Below the pieces are notes generated by a model. The model saw only the letters and a list, made by a program, of their open reading frames with translations. It was not told the DNA's origin and did not search any database. The position numbers were made by a program, and so were the translations under genes. From Methanohalophilus mahii DSM 5219 (lineage in GTDB: Archaea; Halobacteriota; Methanosarcinia; Methanosarcinales; Methanosarcinaceae), in NCBI RefSeq assembly GCF_000025865.1, contig NC_014002.1, positions 1,054,001 to 1,118,000 on the forward strand: a stretch of DNA of 64,000 bases, read 5' to 3'. Positions 1 through 8,584 of the stretch are shown here, piece by piece (positions within the stretch are counted from its first letter, which is position 1; the number at the start of each line of letters is the position of its first letter).

Positions 1-524
1 GGAGGAACAAAAACAAGTACTTCACTATCTTTCTTGATACGTTTAAAAAGGATATCTTCCCTGTTATCAGTTACTACCACACCACCAAAAAAAGATGCAC
101 AGGCATCATCGAAAGCCCCCGTGATTGTCACTCCGGATTTTTTGGCAGCTTCGACTCCCAATTTCACCATATCCAGAGGTTCCATTGATTCTTTTATGGC
201 ATCCAGAGTAGCAATAATAACAGCATTCGCCGCAGCACTGCTACTTTTTAGCCCGCTTGCATGAGGGATTTCACTTCTTGTATGTACCGTACCCTGCATT
301 TTCAAATTAAAAAGATCGAGAGTTATGCCAACTGCATTCTCGATCAGCGTGGTATCCATATCCTCATTTTCTTCAATGCTGCCTTCTATAGGACCATCGC
401 CCTGTGATAATTCAACCCTGGCAAAAGTCTTGAGGTCCAATCCAAAAGCTGCACCTTTCCAGGTAGAAATTGCATTGAGGATGGTGCCTGCACCCAAAGC
501 TTGCCCATATCCTGTTACAGTCAT
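1..524 (-). CDS. aroK: Archaeal-type shikimate kinase (partial, C-terminus beyond window edge)
   Basis: Phosphorylates shikimate to shikimate 3-phosphate with ATP in the cytoplasmic aromatic amino acid pathway. Archaea use this GHMP-family enzyme, unrelated to bacterial AroK. The N-terminus reads MTVTGYGQALGAGTILNAIS, typical of the family. The GHMP phosphate-binding segment HASGLKSSSAA is clear, followed by GAFDDACASFFGG. About 174 residues are visible and the gene runs off the left edge, so the C-terminal third is missing here. The ATG at 522-524 has a GGAGA ribosome binding site 8 nt upstream. It follows the 543-1088 gene by 18 nt, so the two are probably co-transcribed. Confidence 0.88.
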   Translation of the reverse strand, partial: MTVTGYGQALGAGTILNAISTWKGAAFGLDLKTFARVELSQGDGPIEGSIEENEDMDTTLIENAVGITLDLFNLKMQGTVHTRSEIPHASGLKSSSAAANAVIIATLDAIKESMEPLDMVKLGVEAAKKSGVTITGAFDDACASFFGGVVVTDNREDILFKRIKKDSEVLVFVP

Positions 525-542
525 GAAAAATCTCTCCTTATC

Positions 543-1088
543 TCAGAGTTGCTGTTCAAACATTTCTTTAAGCTTACTTATATCAGCAATAACCGATTCC
601 CGTTCTAATTCAACGGGATTTTGCTCCCTGCTGTATTTATCCGTCAACTTGTCAATAAAATCAAGTTCAACATGAGCAGAAGTAAATTCCGGACGGTATG
701 AAGACAAATCTTCAAGCGGTATTACTGCAACACTGCCCTTTGTAGTCTTTGCTTCCAATCCTTTAACTACAAGTGAATAATTGAATTCCAGGAAACCATA
801 TGTACGAGCCAGGTTCCTGGAGGTATCCTGAACCTGTTGTGCCCGTTTTGCATTCATACGCCGATAGGCAGCAGTTGAATCTTTATATTCCAGAAAACAG
901 ACCCTGTTTTCTCTCCACCAGACAGCATCATATTCTGCAAGAGTGGATGAATTGCGGGAAGCCAGAACATTGAACAATACACCATTTACATCCGAAATGT
1001 CCAGATTTTGTCGAAAATCATATTCAGATTCTACAATATCGGGCCTGGTGCGCAGGCTGTAAGGCTCTTGTTTTCTAAATTCCAGCAT
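543..1088 (-). CDS. Conserved hypothetical protein with PD-(D/E)xK-like core
   Basis: 181 residues, not assigned to a named family. Residues 51-70 contain AEYDAVWW, a short gap and then FLEYKD. The spacing of D54 and E67-x-K69 on predicted strands resembles the catalytic core of PD-(D/E)xK nucleases, so a nuclease-like fold is my inference rather than an identification. The C-terminal 50 residues are charged and probably helical. The start ATG has no ribosome binding site. An AT-rich TATA-like stretch (about 1110-1122, minus strand) lies about 25 nt upstream, so the message may be leaderless. It sits directly before aroK. Confidence 0.65.
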   Translation of the reverse strand: MLEFRKQEPYSLRTRPDIVESEYDFRQNLDISDVNGVLFNVLASRNSSTLAEYDAVWWRENRVCFLEYKDSTAAYRRMNAKRAQQVQDTSRNLARTYGFLEFNYSLVVKGLEAKTTKGSVAVIPLEDLSSYRPEFTSAHVELDFIDKLTDKYSREQNPVELERESVIADISKLKEMFEQQL

Positions 1089-1146
1089 AGATGGAAATAA
1101 AGCTACCTTTTATTTAAAATTGACCAAGGAAGAGAAAAAAGGGAAA

Positions 1147-3096
1147 TTATCTCCTTATATCCTTCTTCCCCATTTTGATATCTCCGACACCCAGGAAAGT
1201 AAACCTTGTTTCCATTGGAACACCGACCCCATGCACCTGAACATCCTTGCGGTCAACATCTATAGTAATTTCACCCTCGTCCAGTTCGGCTTCATGCATA
1301 TAATCCATTATCAGTCTATGACCGATCTCTCTGGCAGCCTCCACAGCCTCTTCATGGGACTTGAAAGTTTCATTTCCGCCGGGATAGAACATTGATACTG
1401 AAGAAGGACGCAGATTATATTTGGATTCGCCAAAATTCGGACGAATCAGAACTTCGATACGCTTTATTCCCTTACCTGCAAGCGCCCCTACAGCATTGCC
1501 CACCTCGGCATATTCAGGCAGGATTATTTCTGCATCTACTAACCTTTGTATATCATTTACATAGGCCTGTACGGGACCTCCAAGCAGCACCACGGGAACA
1601 TCCACATGAAATCCGCCATAATGATTGCCACGGACAACTTTATTGATCTGTGAATCCTCGAGATCATGGAAGACATAGGAAAGAAGGTTCTGTGCCATGT
1701 TCTTTGCAACTTCATCCTTAACTTTACCGGCGATTTCATCGGCATCCAGGTCTGCAAAATATCCAAGTATTTCTGCACCTACTCTTGATGCTTCAATGTC
1801 CCACTCATCATATTCCCCAAGAACATGAAGGGCGTCCGTTGGAGTAAAACCTATAGCCTGTACCAGACGTTTCTGGATCAGGCTTGCCATGACCATAGGC
1901 GATGGCAGTGCCTTGCTGTCCCAGTAGATTTCACTCACTGTCAGGGGTTCATCCTTTATTCGAGAAAGAAGATCTTCTTCACGATCTGTAAGTTCAATGG
2001 GTTCCTGTTTGGTCCTGATAAAGAATTTAGTGGGCTGGATATTTTCCCCCAGCTGGCTTTTCAGGATACTCTGCCCTTTCTTGAGTTTTGTAACGATTTC
2101 CGGATATTTACTGGCAGCCACACAGAGAGGAATGACCCGACGTGGACCTATGAAAACATTATGATTCTTGACCCACACATGACTGTCCCCACCCATTGCA
2201 GAGGTTTCCATTCTGATGGCTTCTACCTTGGTTGGCCAACCACCAACAGTTGCCCCTTCATCTGTTATTTCAGGGAGATTATCAATAACCATAGCAACGT
2301 CTGTACTTGTACCTCCGACATCAATGACCAGACAATCTTTGCTTTTGGCAAGATATGAAGCCCCAACAAGGCTTGCTGCAGGACCGGTAAATATTGATTC
2401 TATCGGGTGTTTGAGAGCTTCTTTCATACCCACTATGGAACCGTCGCATTTGAGCATCATGAGTTTTGCATCGATTCCCCTTCGACCTATCTCAGATGCA
2501 ACTGTTTCCATAAACCGGGTAGATATGGGCAAAAGCTGGGCGTTTAGATAGGCTGTAACACCTCTTTCATATGCTCCCAGGGACTGGGAAAGTTCATGAC
2601 CACAGATTACAGGCAAACCGGTCATTTCATCTATAACTTCCCTTGCCTTCAATTCATGTTCCGGGTTTCTTACACTAAAATATGAAGAAACCGCAAATGC
2701 TGATACCTTATCCTGAACTTTTCCTACAAATTCTTTTATAGAATCCATGTCAAGGGAATTTTTTTCGTTCCCTCCGGAAGAATGCCCCCCCTGTACTGAT
2801 ATTGAATACTTGATTGATGAGTCGTTTGGAACCTCTTCCCCTATCATGATAAGGGCTACCGGATAACCTGTGCCTTCCAGAATAGTATTGGTCGCAAGAG
2901 TAGTAGAGACCGATACCAGAGATACTTTTTCCATGTATGACTGGTCCAGACCGTCAAGCACTTCCTGAATTCCATCCAGTAAATCCGGATAGGTCGTGCG
3001 GGCCTTTCCATGATCAATAATCTTCCCATCCGAATCCCGCAGGATTACGGCATCTGTATATGTTCCACCGGCATCTATACCAAGACTGTATTTCAT
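1147..3096 (-). CDS. Hydantoinase/oxoprolinase family protein (HyuA-like)
   Basis: 649-residue protein of the hydantoinase A / 5-oxoprolinase family, in the ASKHA ATPase superfamily. The N-terminus GIDAGGTYTDAV (residues 6-17) is the family's phosphate-1 loop, and CLVIDVGGTSTDVAMV in the middle is the second ASKHA phosphate loop. Family members hydrolyse cyclic amides or carboxylate ketones using ATP. The substrate here cannot be read from sequence and no HyuB partner is adjacent. Many methanogens carry such a stand-alone gene. The ATG at 3094-3096 is preceded by GAGGGTT. No obvious operon link to HemK2, which is 186 bp upstream. Confidence 0.85.
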   Translation of the reverse strand: MKYSLGIDAGGTYTDAVILRDSDGKIIDHGKARTTYPDLLDGIQEVLDGLDQSYMEKVSLVSVSTTLATNTILEGTGYPVALIMIGEEVPNDSSIKYSISVQGGHSSGGNEKNSLDMDSIKEFVGKVQDKVSAFAVSSYFSVRNPEHELKAREVIDEMTGLPVICGHELSQSLGAYERGVTAYLNAQLLPISTRFMETVASEIGRRGIDAKLMMLKCDGSIVGMKEALKHPIESIFTGPAASLVGASYLAKSKDCLVIDVGGTSTDVAMVIDNLPEITDEGATVGGWPTKVEAIRMETSAMGGDSHVWVKNHNVFIGPRRVIPLCVAASKYPEIVTKLKKGQSILKSQLGENIQPTKFFIRTKQEPIELTDREEDLLSRIKDEPLTVSEIYWDSKALPSPMVMASLIQKRLVQAIGFTPTDALHVLGEYDEWDIEASRVGAEILGYFADLDADEIAGKVKDEVAKNMAQNLLSYVFHDLEDSQINKVVRGNHYGGFHVDVPVVLLGGPVQAYVNDIQRLVDAEIILPEYAEVGNAVGALAGKGIKRIEVLIRPNFGESKYNLRPSSVSMFYPGGNETFKSHEEAVEAAREIGHRLIMDYMHEAELDEGEITIDVDRKDVQVHGVGVPMETRFTFLGVGDIKMGKKDIRR

Positions 3097-3282
3097 TTGA
3101 ACCCTCTGGCAATTTTTTAATTAGAAGACTATGATATTTAATTTTAGATCAATTTTTTAATTCCTCTAATGCAACAATACCGTCAACCTGCACAACGATA
3201 AAACTTTCGCTTTTTTCAAGTAACAAAGGAGGTTTTTCCTTATTACTTAAACATAATGAAATACTGAAAATACACCTGTATT

Positions 3283-3876
3283 TCAGCAGTTGTGTTTACA
3301 TTCAATAACCATCAATTTTTCAAAAAACGAACGTGTCTCAGCTACCACATAGGCACTGAAACCCTCTCGCTCCATGATATCAAATACTTCCCTCCTACCT
3401 GTAAGGGAAGAAATGAATAGCAGAACACTCCCACCGGGTTTGAGATAGTCGGATACTTCAGCAAAAAAGGTTGCTATAATATCCCTTCCCTCAACTCCTC
3501 CATCAAAAGCATAATTGAGCCACCCCTCTAACTTTTCTTCTTCGGAAGTCGGGAGATAGGGGGGGTTAAACAGTATGACATCAAAATATGCTTTTTTTGT
3601 GAGTCCGCCAAAAAGGTTACTGCGGAAAACCTGAATACCGTTTTTATATGCGCATTCAAGAGCATCAGGATTTATGTCACAACCTGTAGGTTCTACGTTC
3701 TTATTAGCGGCAACCACTGCAGAAACAAAGCCGCTTCCCACGCCCATTTCCAGCACTTTCATGCCATCACTTATGCGGTCTATTGCAACATCTGCAAGCA
3801 GGAAAGAATCTTCCGCAGGTTCATACACATCATTTTCAATGCTAACAAAAGCATTGCGATATGAAATGGGAGCCAT
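3283..3876 (-). CDS. HemK2/MTQ2-type protein methyltransferase
   Basis: SAM-dependent class I methyltransferase of 197 residues. Motif I is EMGVGSGFVS at residues 43-52, and the catalytic NPPY is at 104-107, the signature of Gln/Asn and related N-methyltransferases. Archaeal HemK2 homologues methylate translation factors such as aRF1, working with Trm112; that role is by homology only. Its ATG (3874-3876) shares one base with the TAA that ends the extended ksgA frame (TAATG), which suggests translational coupling and supports the longer KsgA. It is the last gene of the L21e-RpoF-DUF655-KsgA-HemK cluster. Confidence 0.88.
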   Translation of the reverse strand: MAPISYRNAFVSIENDVYEPAEDSFLLADVAIDRISDGMKVLEMGVGSGFVSAVVAANKNVEPTGCDINPDALECAYKNGIQVFRSNLFGGLTKKAYFDVILFNPPYLPTSEEEKLEGWLNYAFDGGVEGRDIIATFFAEVSDYLKPGGSVLLFISSLTGRREVFDIMEREGFSAYVVAETRSFFEKLMVIECKHNC

Positions 3877-4679
3877 TAGTTATCCCTTGCTTCATAGATA
3901 ATATTTGATATGGTTGCAAAATCTTCAGGGAAAAGCTGCTCGGCACGTTTTCCCAGGAAATCTTCAGGAATTAAACGAAGAATATCTTCCTAGTCTGCCA
4001 GAGGAGGATTACATTTTGTAAGAGCATTTTTCATTTTCTTGCGCCTCTGGCCAAAGGCAGCCTCCACAACCCTGAAGAAGAGTTGCTCATTCTTCACCTC
4101 AAAAGCCGGTGGCCGGGGTACCACTTCAACTACTGCAGACCAGACTTTTGGAGCGGGAGTAAAAGCAGAGGGAGAAATTTTGCGAAGGAGTCTAACATCA
4201 GCAAAATACTGTGTATCCACTGAAAGCCGACCATAATTCTTAGAACCTGGGGCTTCTACCATTCTTCTGGCAAACTCGTACTGATACATTAAAATCCCTT
4301 TTTCAAAACCGTGGTTAAGAAGGCGGAAAGTTATGGGAGAAGAGATCGAATAGGGTAAATTTGCTACCACTTTATTGAAGGTAGGCAGTTCAACCTTCAT
4401 TGCGTCCCCTTCAATTATATCAATATTGGATACATTATGGAATCGATCCTGCAGCACTGCCACCAGACGGGAATCCCGTTCAATCACAATAACCCTGCCT
4501 GCCCTGGAAACCAGACGCTCTGTAAGATTACCGATCCCGCCACCTATCTCAAGAACGACATCATCAATTTGCAGGTCTGCAGCTTCTGCTATTGAATCCA
4601 GTATCGGTTCATTTACCAAAAAATGTTGGTCAAGGGAGCCACCCCTGATCCCATATTTTTTAAGAATAGAGTATACCAA
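3876..4679 (-). CDS. ksgA: 16S rRNA dimethyladenosine transferase with in-frame TAG (probable pyrrolysine codon)
   Basis: Dimethylates two adjacent adenosines in the 3' hairpin of 16S rRNA during small-subunit assembly. Motif I EIGGGIGNLT (44-53) and the NLPYSISSP motif (107-115) are intact. Codon 230 (3990-3992) is TAG. A conventional call would stop there at 229 residues. After it the same frame continues for 37 codons to a TAA at 3876-3878, with sensible C-terminal sequence (DILRLIPEDFLGKRAEQLF). The 267-residue total is the usual length for archaeal KsgA, and the TAA overlaps the hemK start by one base. I therefore call the full frame. The start is TTG, 5 nt after a GGGTG ribosome binding site. 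Alternatives are a truncated but working protein, or a nonsense mutation. Confidence 0.85.
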
Positions 4680-4690
4680 ACCTACACCCT

Positions 4691-5287
4691 TTATTCATTG
4701 TGAGGGCGGCGATGTGGCCTCGTGAAAAGTCTGTACTTGATATTATCGTCTTTCAGTTCTTCGATGATACGATTGACAATAGCTTTCTGGGGCGTATGTA
4801 CTCCACCCACACGTTCATGGAGTTCTTCAAGACTTTTGAACTCACCTTTCTTACGTTCATCAATTATTGCCCACATGAGTTTTTTGCCAATACCGGGTAA
4901 AAGCTCTAGCATGTGCTGGCGAGTAGTTATGGGATGAGCTTCATTGAAGAACTTTACAAAACGTTCCTCATGATGTTTTACCGATTGTTCCAGTACATAT
5001 GGAAGTTCAAGTTGTGCACCACTGGTAAGATCATGGTAATGAATCCGATGCTTGACATGATCAATTTCTTCCCTGTCACCTTCTCCAATATAAACCCTGG
5101 ACTGTATCTGAGGAGTGACTTTATCCTTGGGGACAAGTTCCATGAGTACGAATTTAGAATCACCCACTGCCTGGACTAAAGGTATTTTCTGGTATGTGGG
5201 ACGCGGATCATTAGGATTTCCATAAGGAAGATAATCCAGAACCCATGCGTACTCTTCTCTTTCAGCTTTTTTCCCCTTTGTATTCAT
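4691..5287 (-). CDS. DUF655 family RNA/DNA-binding protein
   Basis: 198-residue archaeal DUF655 protein: an N-terminal OB-like beta domain followed by a helix-hairpin-helix region (LLPGIGKKLMWAIIDERKKG). In archaeal genomes it is regularly encoded between rpoF and ksgA, as here, which suggests a role in ribosome or RNA metabolism; the exact function is unknown. A longer start (GTG at 5299) is possible, but GGAGG lies within that extension and 5-6 nt before the ATG at 5285-5287, so the ATG is the better start. It ends 11 nt before the ksgA start. Confidence 0.85.
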   Translation of the reverse strand: MNTKGKKAEREEYAWVLDYLPYGNPNDPRPTYQKIPLVQAVGDSKFVLMELVPKDKVTPQIQSRVYIGEGDREEIDHVKHRIHYHDLTSGAQLELPYVLEQSVKHHEERFVKFFNEAHPITTRQHMLELLPGIGKKLMWAIIDERKKGEFKSLEELHERVGGVHTPQKAIVNRIIEELKDDNIKYRLFTRPHRRPHNE

Positions 5288-5357
5288 TATATCCTCCACG
5301 GAGCAAGTAAGACTATTGATATTATCTAAAAGAAAAAGTCGTATATGGAATATAAAT

Positions 5358-5711
5358 TTATTCCATATAATCCATTACGAGTTCAAGGATGGTGTCAAGC
5401 TCTTCATCTGTAAGAGTGTATCTCTCTTTGGCATAAAGTGTACGGAGCTCATCCCTGGAAAGTGGCATTGTGTCCACTATCCGAATTGCAATCTCCGGTT
5501 TCATTTTCTCCACTTCAAGCAATTTGTTGAAAAACTCGCGTGCCTTTTCAGCACTTGTCCTTGAGAACATGTCTGCATGGTTTATGGCTTTACGCAGCTC
5601 ATATCCAAGCTCTTCTTCATTATTGACACGTTCTTCCAGAATCTGGTGGAGAATTCCCCTGACCTCGGGTAACGTAAGTAATTCTTCATCAAGAACTTTT
5701 TTAACTATCAT
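5358..5711 (-). CDS. rpoF: DNA-directed RNA polymerase subunit F (Rpo4)
   Basis: Archaeal Rpb4 homologue. It forms the polymerase stalk with Rpo7 and helps initiation and RNA binding. The all-helical sequence matches the family (LTLPEVRGIL near the N-terminus, and a C-terminal HRDC-like segment containing LSRDELRTLYAKERYTLTDE). I chose the ATG at 5709-5711 because homologues begin MIVK; an upstream in-frame ATG at 5729 would add six residues. Neither start has a strong ribosome binding site. The L21e-RpoF-DUF655-KsgA order is typical of Euryarchaeota. Confidence 0.88.
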   Translation of the reverse strand: MIVKKVLDEELLTLPEVRGILHQILEERVNNEEELGYELRKAINHADMFSRTSAEKAREFFNKLLEVEKMKPEIAIRIVDTMPLSRDELRTLYAKERYTLTDEELDTILELVMDYME

Positions 5712-5846
5712 TGGAAAGCACTCATCCATTCTGCCTTGAGTTGACCTGCCTTAAAGACAGGAATAATGCAACAGACTAAACTATCAGAGGCAAGGCAGAT
5801 ATAGCTATTTCTGCAAGCCTGTGATATTTACATTTCTGACCAGAAA

Positions 5847-6140
5847 TCAGTATTTCTGGGGTTTAAGGTGCTGGGGCAGGACAATTACCTGCTTATTTGC
5901 ATTTCCTTCACGTACCTCAAGGATGTAGGCACGTCCACGCTGAGAGAGTACCTTACCGGTCTTTCCCTGATATCTGGGATTTGGCATTCCTTTCTGGACA
6001 CTGGGATCAATATCGATATGAACTCTCTGTCCTTCACTGAAACTCTGGATAGCCCTGCTCACAGGAGAGAGACCTCTTTCCCTGATTGTCTTTTTAAGCT
6101 TGTATCTTGTACAGTATCTTTCACCATTTGATTTTGGCAT
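5847..6140 (-). CDS. rpl21e: 50S ribosomal protein L21e
   Basis: 97-residue eukaryote-type large subunit protein, rich in lysine and arginine. The N-terminus [17 protein letters not shown] and the central [15 protein letters not shown] are diagnostic for eL21. GGAGG stands 7 nt before the ATG. It is the first gene of the minus-strand cluster running through rpoF, DUF655, ksgA and hemK2. A 118-bp spacer separates it from rpoF, so an internal promoter is possible. Confidence 0.93.
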   Translation of the reverse strand: MPKSNGERYCTRYKLKKTIRERGLSPVSRAIQSFSEGQRVHIDIDPSVQKGMPNPRYQGKTGKVLSQRGRAYILEVREGNANKQVIVLPQHLKPQKY

Positions 6141-6182
6141 AATGTTCCTCCGTTGATGATATATAAATTATAATTCGGTTAA

Positions 6183-7475
6183 TTAGATCTTCACATCGAC
6201 CACATCGAGGTCTTCAACCATTGCATCAATTCCAAGCAAACCGGTGAGGCTCGGGGTCGTGCGTCCCTCGTCACTGGATATAAGCTCTTTCACATAAAGC
6301 CCGCCTTCACAATCAACCCTGATTATTGCATGATCCTGATGATATTCGAGGAGTTCTATCGAATGCACCTGACGTTTCCTTACAAGATCAGCCCTTCGAT
6401 GCGACACCCTTTGAGGTGTGCGCTGTTCGATAAGATTACCCTTGAATACCTCAAGAGCAGACCTTATGGCGTCTTCCGTAACAGGGGCATTGAATGTAAC
6501 TTTAAGCTTATAAACTTTATCCGCCGTAGAGTTCTTAAGGGTCTGAATTCTGGCCTTGTCCGCAAATTTGAGACCTTCAACTTCAATTTTACCGTCAGCT
6601 TTGTTGTTTATTTGTTCTTCCAGATCAGAAAGATTGTAGTCACGCCTGCCCGGATTAAGAGCTTCTATCACAAAAGGGCGACCTGCACCAAGCATTAAGG
6701 CATCGATGTCTTCCCTTCCCGCACCGTGGAATTTAGTATCGTCACTGTCAAATGCTTCAATTACAGGTTCACTGACCAATTCATCCACGGATTCAGGATA
6801 TTGCTTACCTGTATCATCGCAGCTCGGACATCCCTTGCCCTTACATTTGCGGCAGGGCCATCGGGTCTGGGGTATGCCGCGCACAAGTTTGCGATAGCGA
6901 CCTTCCACGTATACCGAGCGGATTTCCAGTATAATTTTTTCTTCTGCTATGTCAAGCATAACAACAACATCAGGCATCTTGATGTTTACTTCCTTGCCGC
7001 TGCGGGCTGCCAGGCGTTTTCCTATCTCCCTGTTAAGTTCGGTTTTCAGCTGCTCGGCATAATCAGCCCCGCATTCAGCCCAGAGGATCTCTTCATTCTC
7101 AGCCAGCAGTCCACTAACCTTTGTACCCACGACAAAAGTGGAATAATCGACCCCTTCAAGAGCCTTTATAGCTCTGTCCACCCATTCATCCAGATTATCA
7201 AAGAGCCCAATGCATACCCAGCATTCTTCTTCCTCGCAGGATTCATTCAGTGTCTTACATGCGTAAGAGTTGGAAGGAGCGAGTTTTTCCAGTAGATCCT
7301 TATAACCTTCTTCTTTCATCATACGTGCAGCTTCTAAAGAGAGGGATAGTTTGATAGCCTCTCCTCTTTCAGCATTTGTCAGGCCGGTAAGCAAGCGGGC
7401 AAATTGCCTGCCCATACAATTGTCGCATATTGGGCCTTCCTCAATGATTCGTGCTGCTGTTTGCATTATGGTCAT
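6183..7475 (-). CDS. pus10: tRNA pseudouridine synthase Pus10
   Basis: Makes pseudouridine 54 and 55 in the T-loop of archaeal tRNAs. The N-terminal region carries CDNCMGRQFARLL and a THUMP-like part with further cysteines. A zinc-knuckle-like PCRKCKGKGCPSC sits mid-protein, and the catalytic motif GREDIDALMLGAGRPF contains the nucleophilic aspartate. I place the start at the ATG at 7473-7475 because GGAAGTGA lies 5 nt upstream; a longer frame to 7526 would overlap trmY. The neighbour trmY methylates the pseudouridine-54 that Pus10 makes, so the pair forms a two-step modification operon (430 residues for Pus10). Confidence 0.9.
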   Translation of the reverse strand: MTIMQTAARIIEEGPICDNCMGRQFARLLTGLTNAERGEAIKLSLSLEAARMMKEEGYKDLLEKLAPSNSYACKTLNESCEEEECWVCIGLFDNLDEWVDRAIKALEGVDYSTFVVGTKVSGLLAENEEILWAECGADYAEQLKTELNREIGKRLAARSGKEVNIKMPDVVVMLDIAEEKIILEIRSVYVEGRYRKLVRGIPQTRWPCRKCKGKGCPSCDDTGKQYPESVDELVSEPVIEAFDSDDTKFHGAGREDIDALMLGAGRPFVIEALNPGRRDYNLSDLEEQINNKADGKIEVEGLKFADKARIQTLKNSTADKVYKLKVTFNAPVTEDAIRSALEVFKGNLIEQRTPQRVSHRRADLVRKRQVHSIELLEYHQDHAIIRVDCEGGLYVKELISSDEGRTTPSLTGLLGIDAMVEDLDVVDVKI

Positions 7476-7500
7476 GTATTCACTTCCAATAGCAAAAAGG

Positions 7501-8103
7501 TTAATATTCTTTTTCCCTGCGGTCAAGTTCGTTGTGCAAAATTGTAATGCAATGGTCTGAATGGAGCGATATCGGACCTATATTAAGTTTTATTGCACCG
7601 GCTTTTTCTATCTGGGCCTCTTCTTCTTCAGTAACACCATTGTGATCACCCAAGATAAAGACCATGTCCCCTTTGGGAAGGGTTTCTTCACGGATTTCCT
7701 TTCCGTCTTCAAGCAGGTAATAAAGGGAGCAACCCCGGGATTTGAATTCTGAAAGAATGGAGGATAGGTTTGCATCACGCACGGTGACACCAGGAGTGGA
7801 ACGGACCTCAAAGTCAGAAGAATCCTTATCGAGTGCCTTTTTGATCAGGGAGCCGCTGCTTCTTTCATCCGGATTCAGGTAACGTACAGTCTCACCATCG
7901 AATTTTATAAGCCTGCCCGGGTCGGGTTCTCCCAGAAGCAACAGGTGGACCTGTACATCCCGGCGCAAGTCATGGGAGAGAAAAAGGGCTGAATTTACAC
8001 ACCTGCACAGTATATCCATCCTGCCGGCAGAACCAGGCAGGTCATTCAGGGAAAAATCATCGGCTGTATGAGCCTTATGGGCAATAATGAGAAAATGTTT
8101 CAT
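7501..8103 (-). CDS. trmY: tRNA (pseudouridine(54)-N(1))-methyltransferase TrmY
   Basis: SPOUT-family methyltransferase that converts pseudouridine-54 to N1-methylpseudouridine in archaeal tRNAs, replacing the ribothymidine of bacteria. At 200 residues it has normal family length. The N-terminus MKHFLIIAHKAHTADDFSLN and the C-terminal SAM knot region (VFILGDHNG, then NIGPISLHSDHCITILHNEL) fit TrmY. It lies upstream of pus10 with 25 nt between them, and a promoter at 8149-8158 probably drives both. A ribosome binding site AAGGAT precedes the ATG. Confidence 0.92.
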   Translation of the reverse strand: MKHFLIIAHKAHTADDFSLNDLPGSAGRMDILCRCVNSALFLSHDLRRDVQVHLLLLGEPDPGRLIKFDGETVRYLNPDERSSGSLIKKALDKDSSDFEVRSTPGVTVRDANLSSILSEFKSRGCSLYYLLEDGKEIREETLPKGDMVFILGDHNGVTEEEEAQIEKAGAIKLNIGPISLHSDHCITILHNELDRREKEY

Positions 8104-8148
8104 GATATGTTATCCTTTTAGTTTCTGATGCCGATAAAATATTCAGTA

Positions 8149-8158
8149 CTATTTAAAT
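8149..8158 (-). promoter_or_regulatory. TATA box for trmY-pus10
   Basis: On the minus strand the sequence reads AATTTAAATA about 46 nt before the trmY ATG. That places transcription start near 8125, leaving a leader of about 22 nt that contains the AAGGAT ribosome binding site. Read from sequence only. Confidence 0.45.
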
Positions 8159-8189
8159 TTGATTATGTATTTCGCTAATACAACAAGTT

Positions 8190-8525
8190 TGTGAACTACC
8201 ACCCTATGAATAGGGTGGCTTCCTGCTTCATTATTGAATCCAGCGACTCAATTCCACAGGCTTAAACTGTAGTCCCTACAGCACCGCCATTCATAGCACC
8301 TACAGATATTGTCAAAATTATGAAAGGCGTAACTACAAAAAGAGCATTTCAAAAATTCCCTGAACTGAGAAATAAAGAATTTTGGGGAAAACATTTGTGG
8401 TCTCCAAGTTACTACAGAGGAACACATGGTCAAGTATCTGCTGAAACGATCAACAAATACATAGATGGTAATAACAATAGAGGAGCGTAATTCATCCGCC
8501 GTTTAAAAACGGTGGTATTCTTACT
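8190..8525. mobile_element. Internally deleted IS200/IS605-family element
   Basis: A remnant with both outer ends but no complete gene. The left end has a perfect hairpin CCACCCTA/TAGGGTGG (8199-8206 and 8211-8218). Minus-strand translation of 8197-8295 gives a TnpB-like C-terminus (ACGIESLDSIMKQE) with an in-frame TAA before it. From 8296 the plus strand encodes the last 64 residues of a TnpA (Y1/HUH) transposase (FWGKHLWSPSYYRGTHGQVS), ending in TAA at 8488-8490. The right end has a hairpin CCGCCGTTT/AAACGGTGG (8496-8515) followed by TATTCTTAC. Family knowledge: IS605 elements encode tnpA and tnpB divergently, so an internal deletion would fuse their 3' ends exactly like this. Confidence 0.82.
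8296..8490 (+). pseudogene. tnpA: C-terminal fragment of IS200-type transposase TnpA
   Basis: About 64 codons of the C-terminal part of a Y1 (HUH) transposase, containing KFPELRNKEFWGKHLWSP and VSAETINKYIDG. The N-terminal HUH motif is missing. If the usual order holds, the tyrosine in the YY segment or the later NKY is the nucleophile region, but without the HUH site the fragment cannot be active. Confidence 0.8.
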
Positions 8526-8584
8526 ATGTCTCGATAAATTTAAAGGAAGATTAAATTATTGTAAATCCAACAGGAGTCACACAA

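Noticed and set aside
3990-4679. Treating the first TAG as the true end of ksgA (229 residues)
   Set aside because: The frame continues with KsgA-like C-terminal sequence and ends exactly at the hemK2 start.
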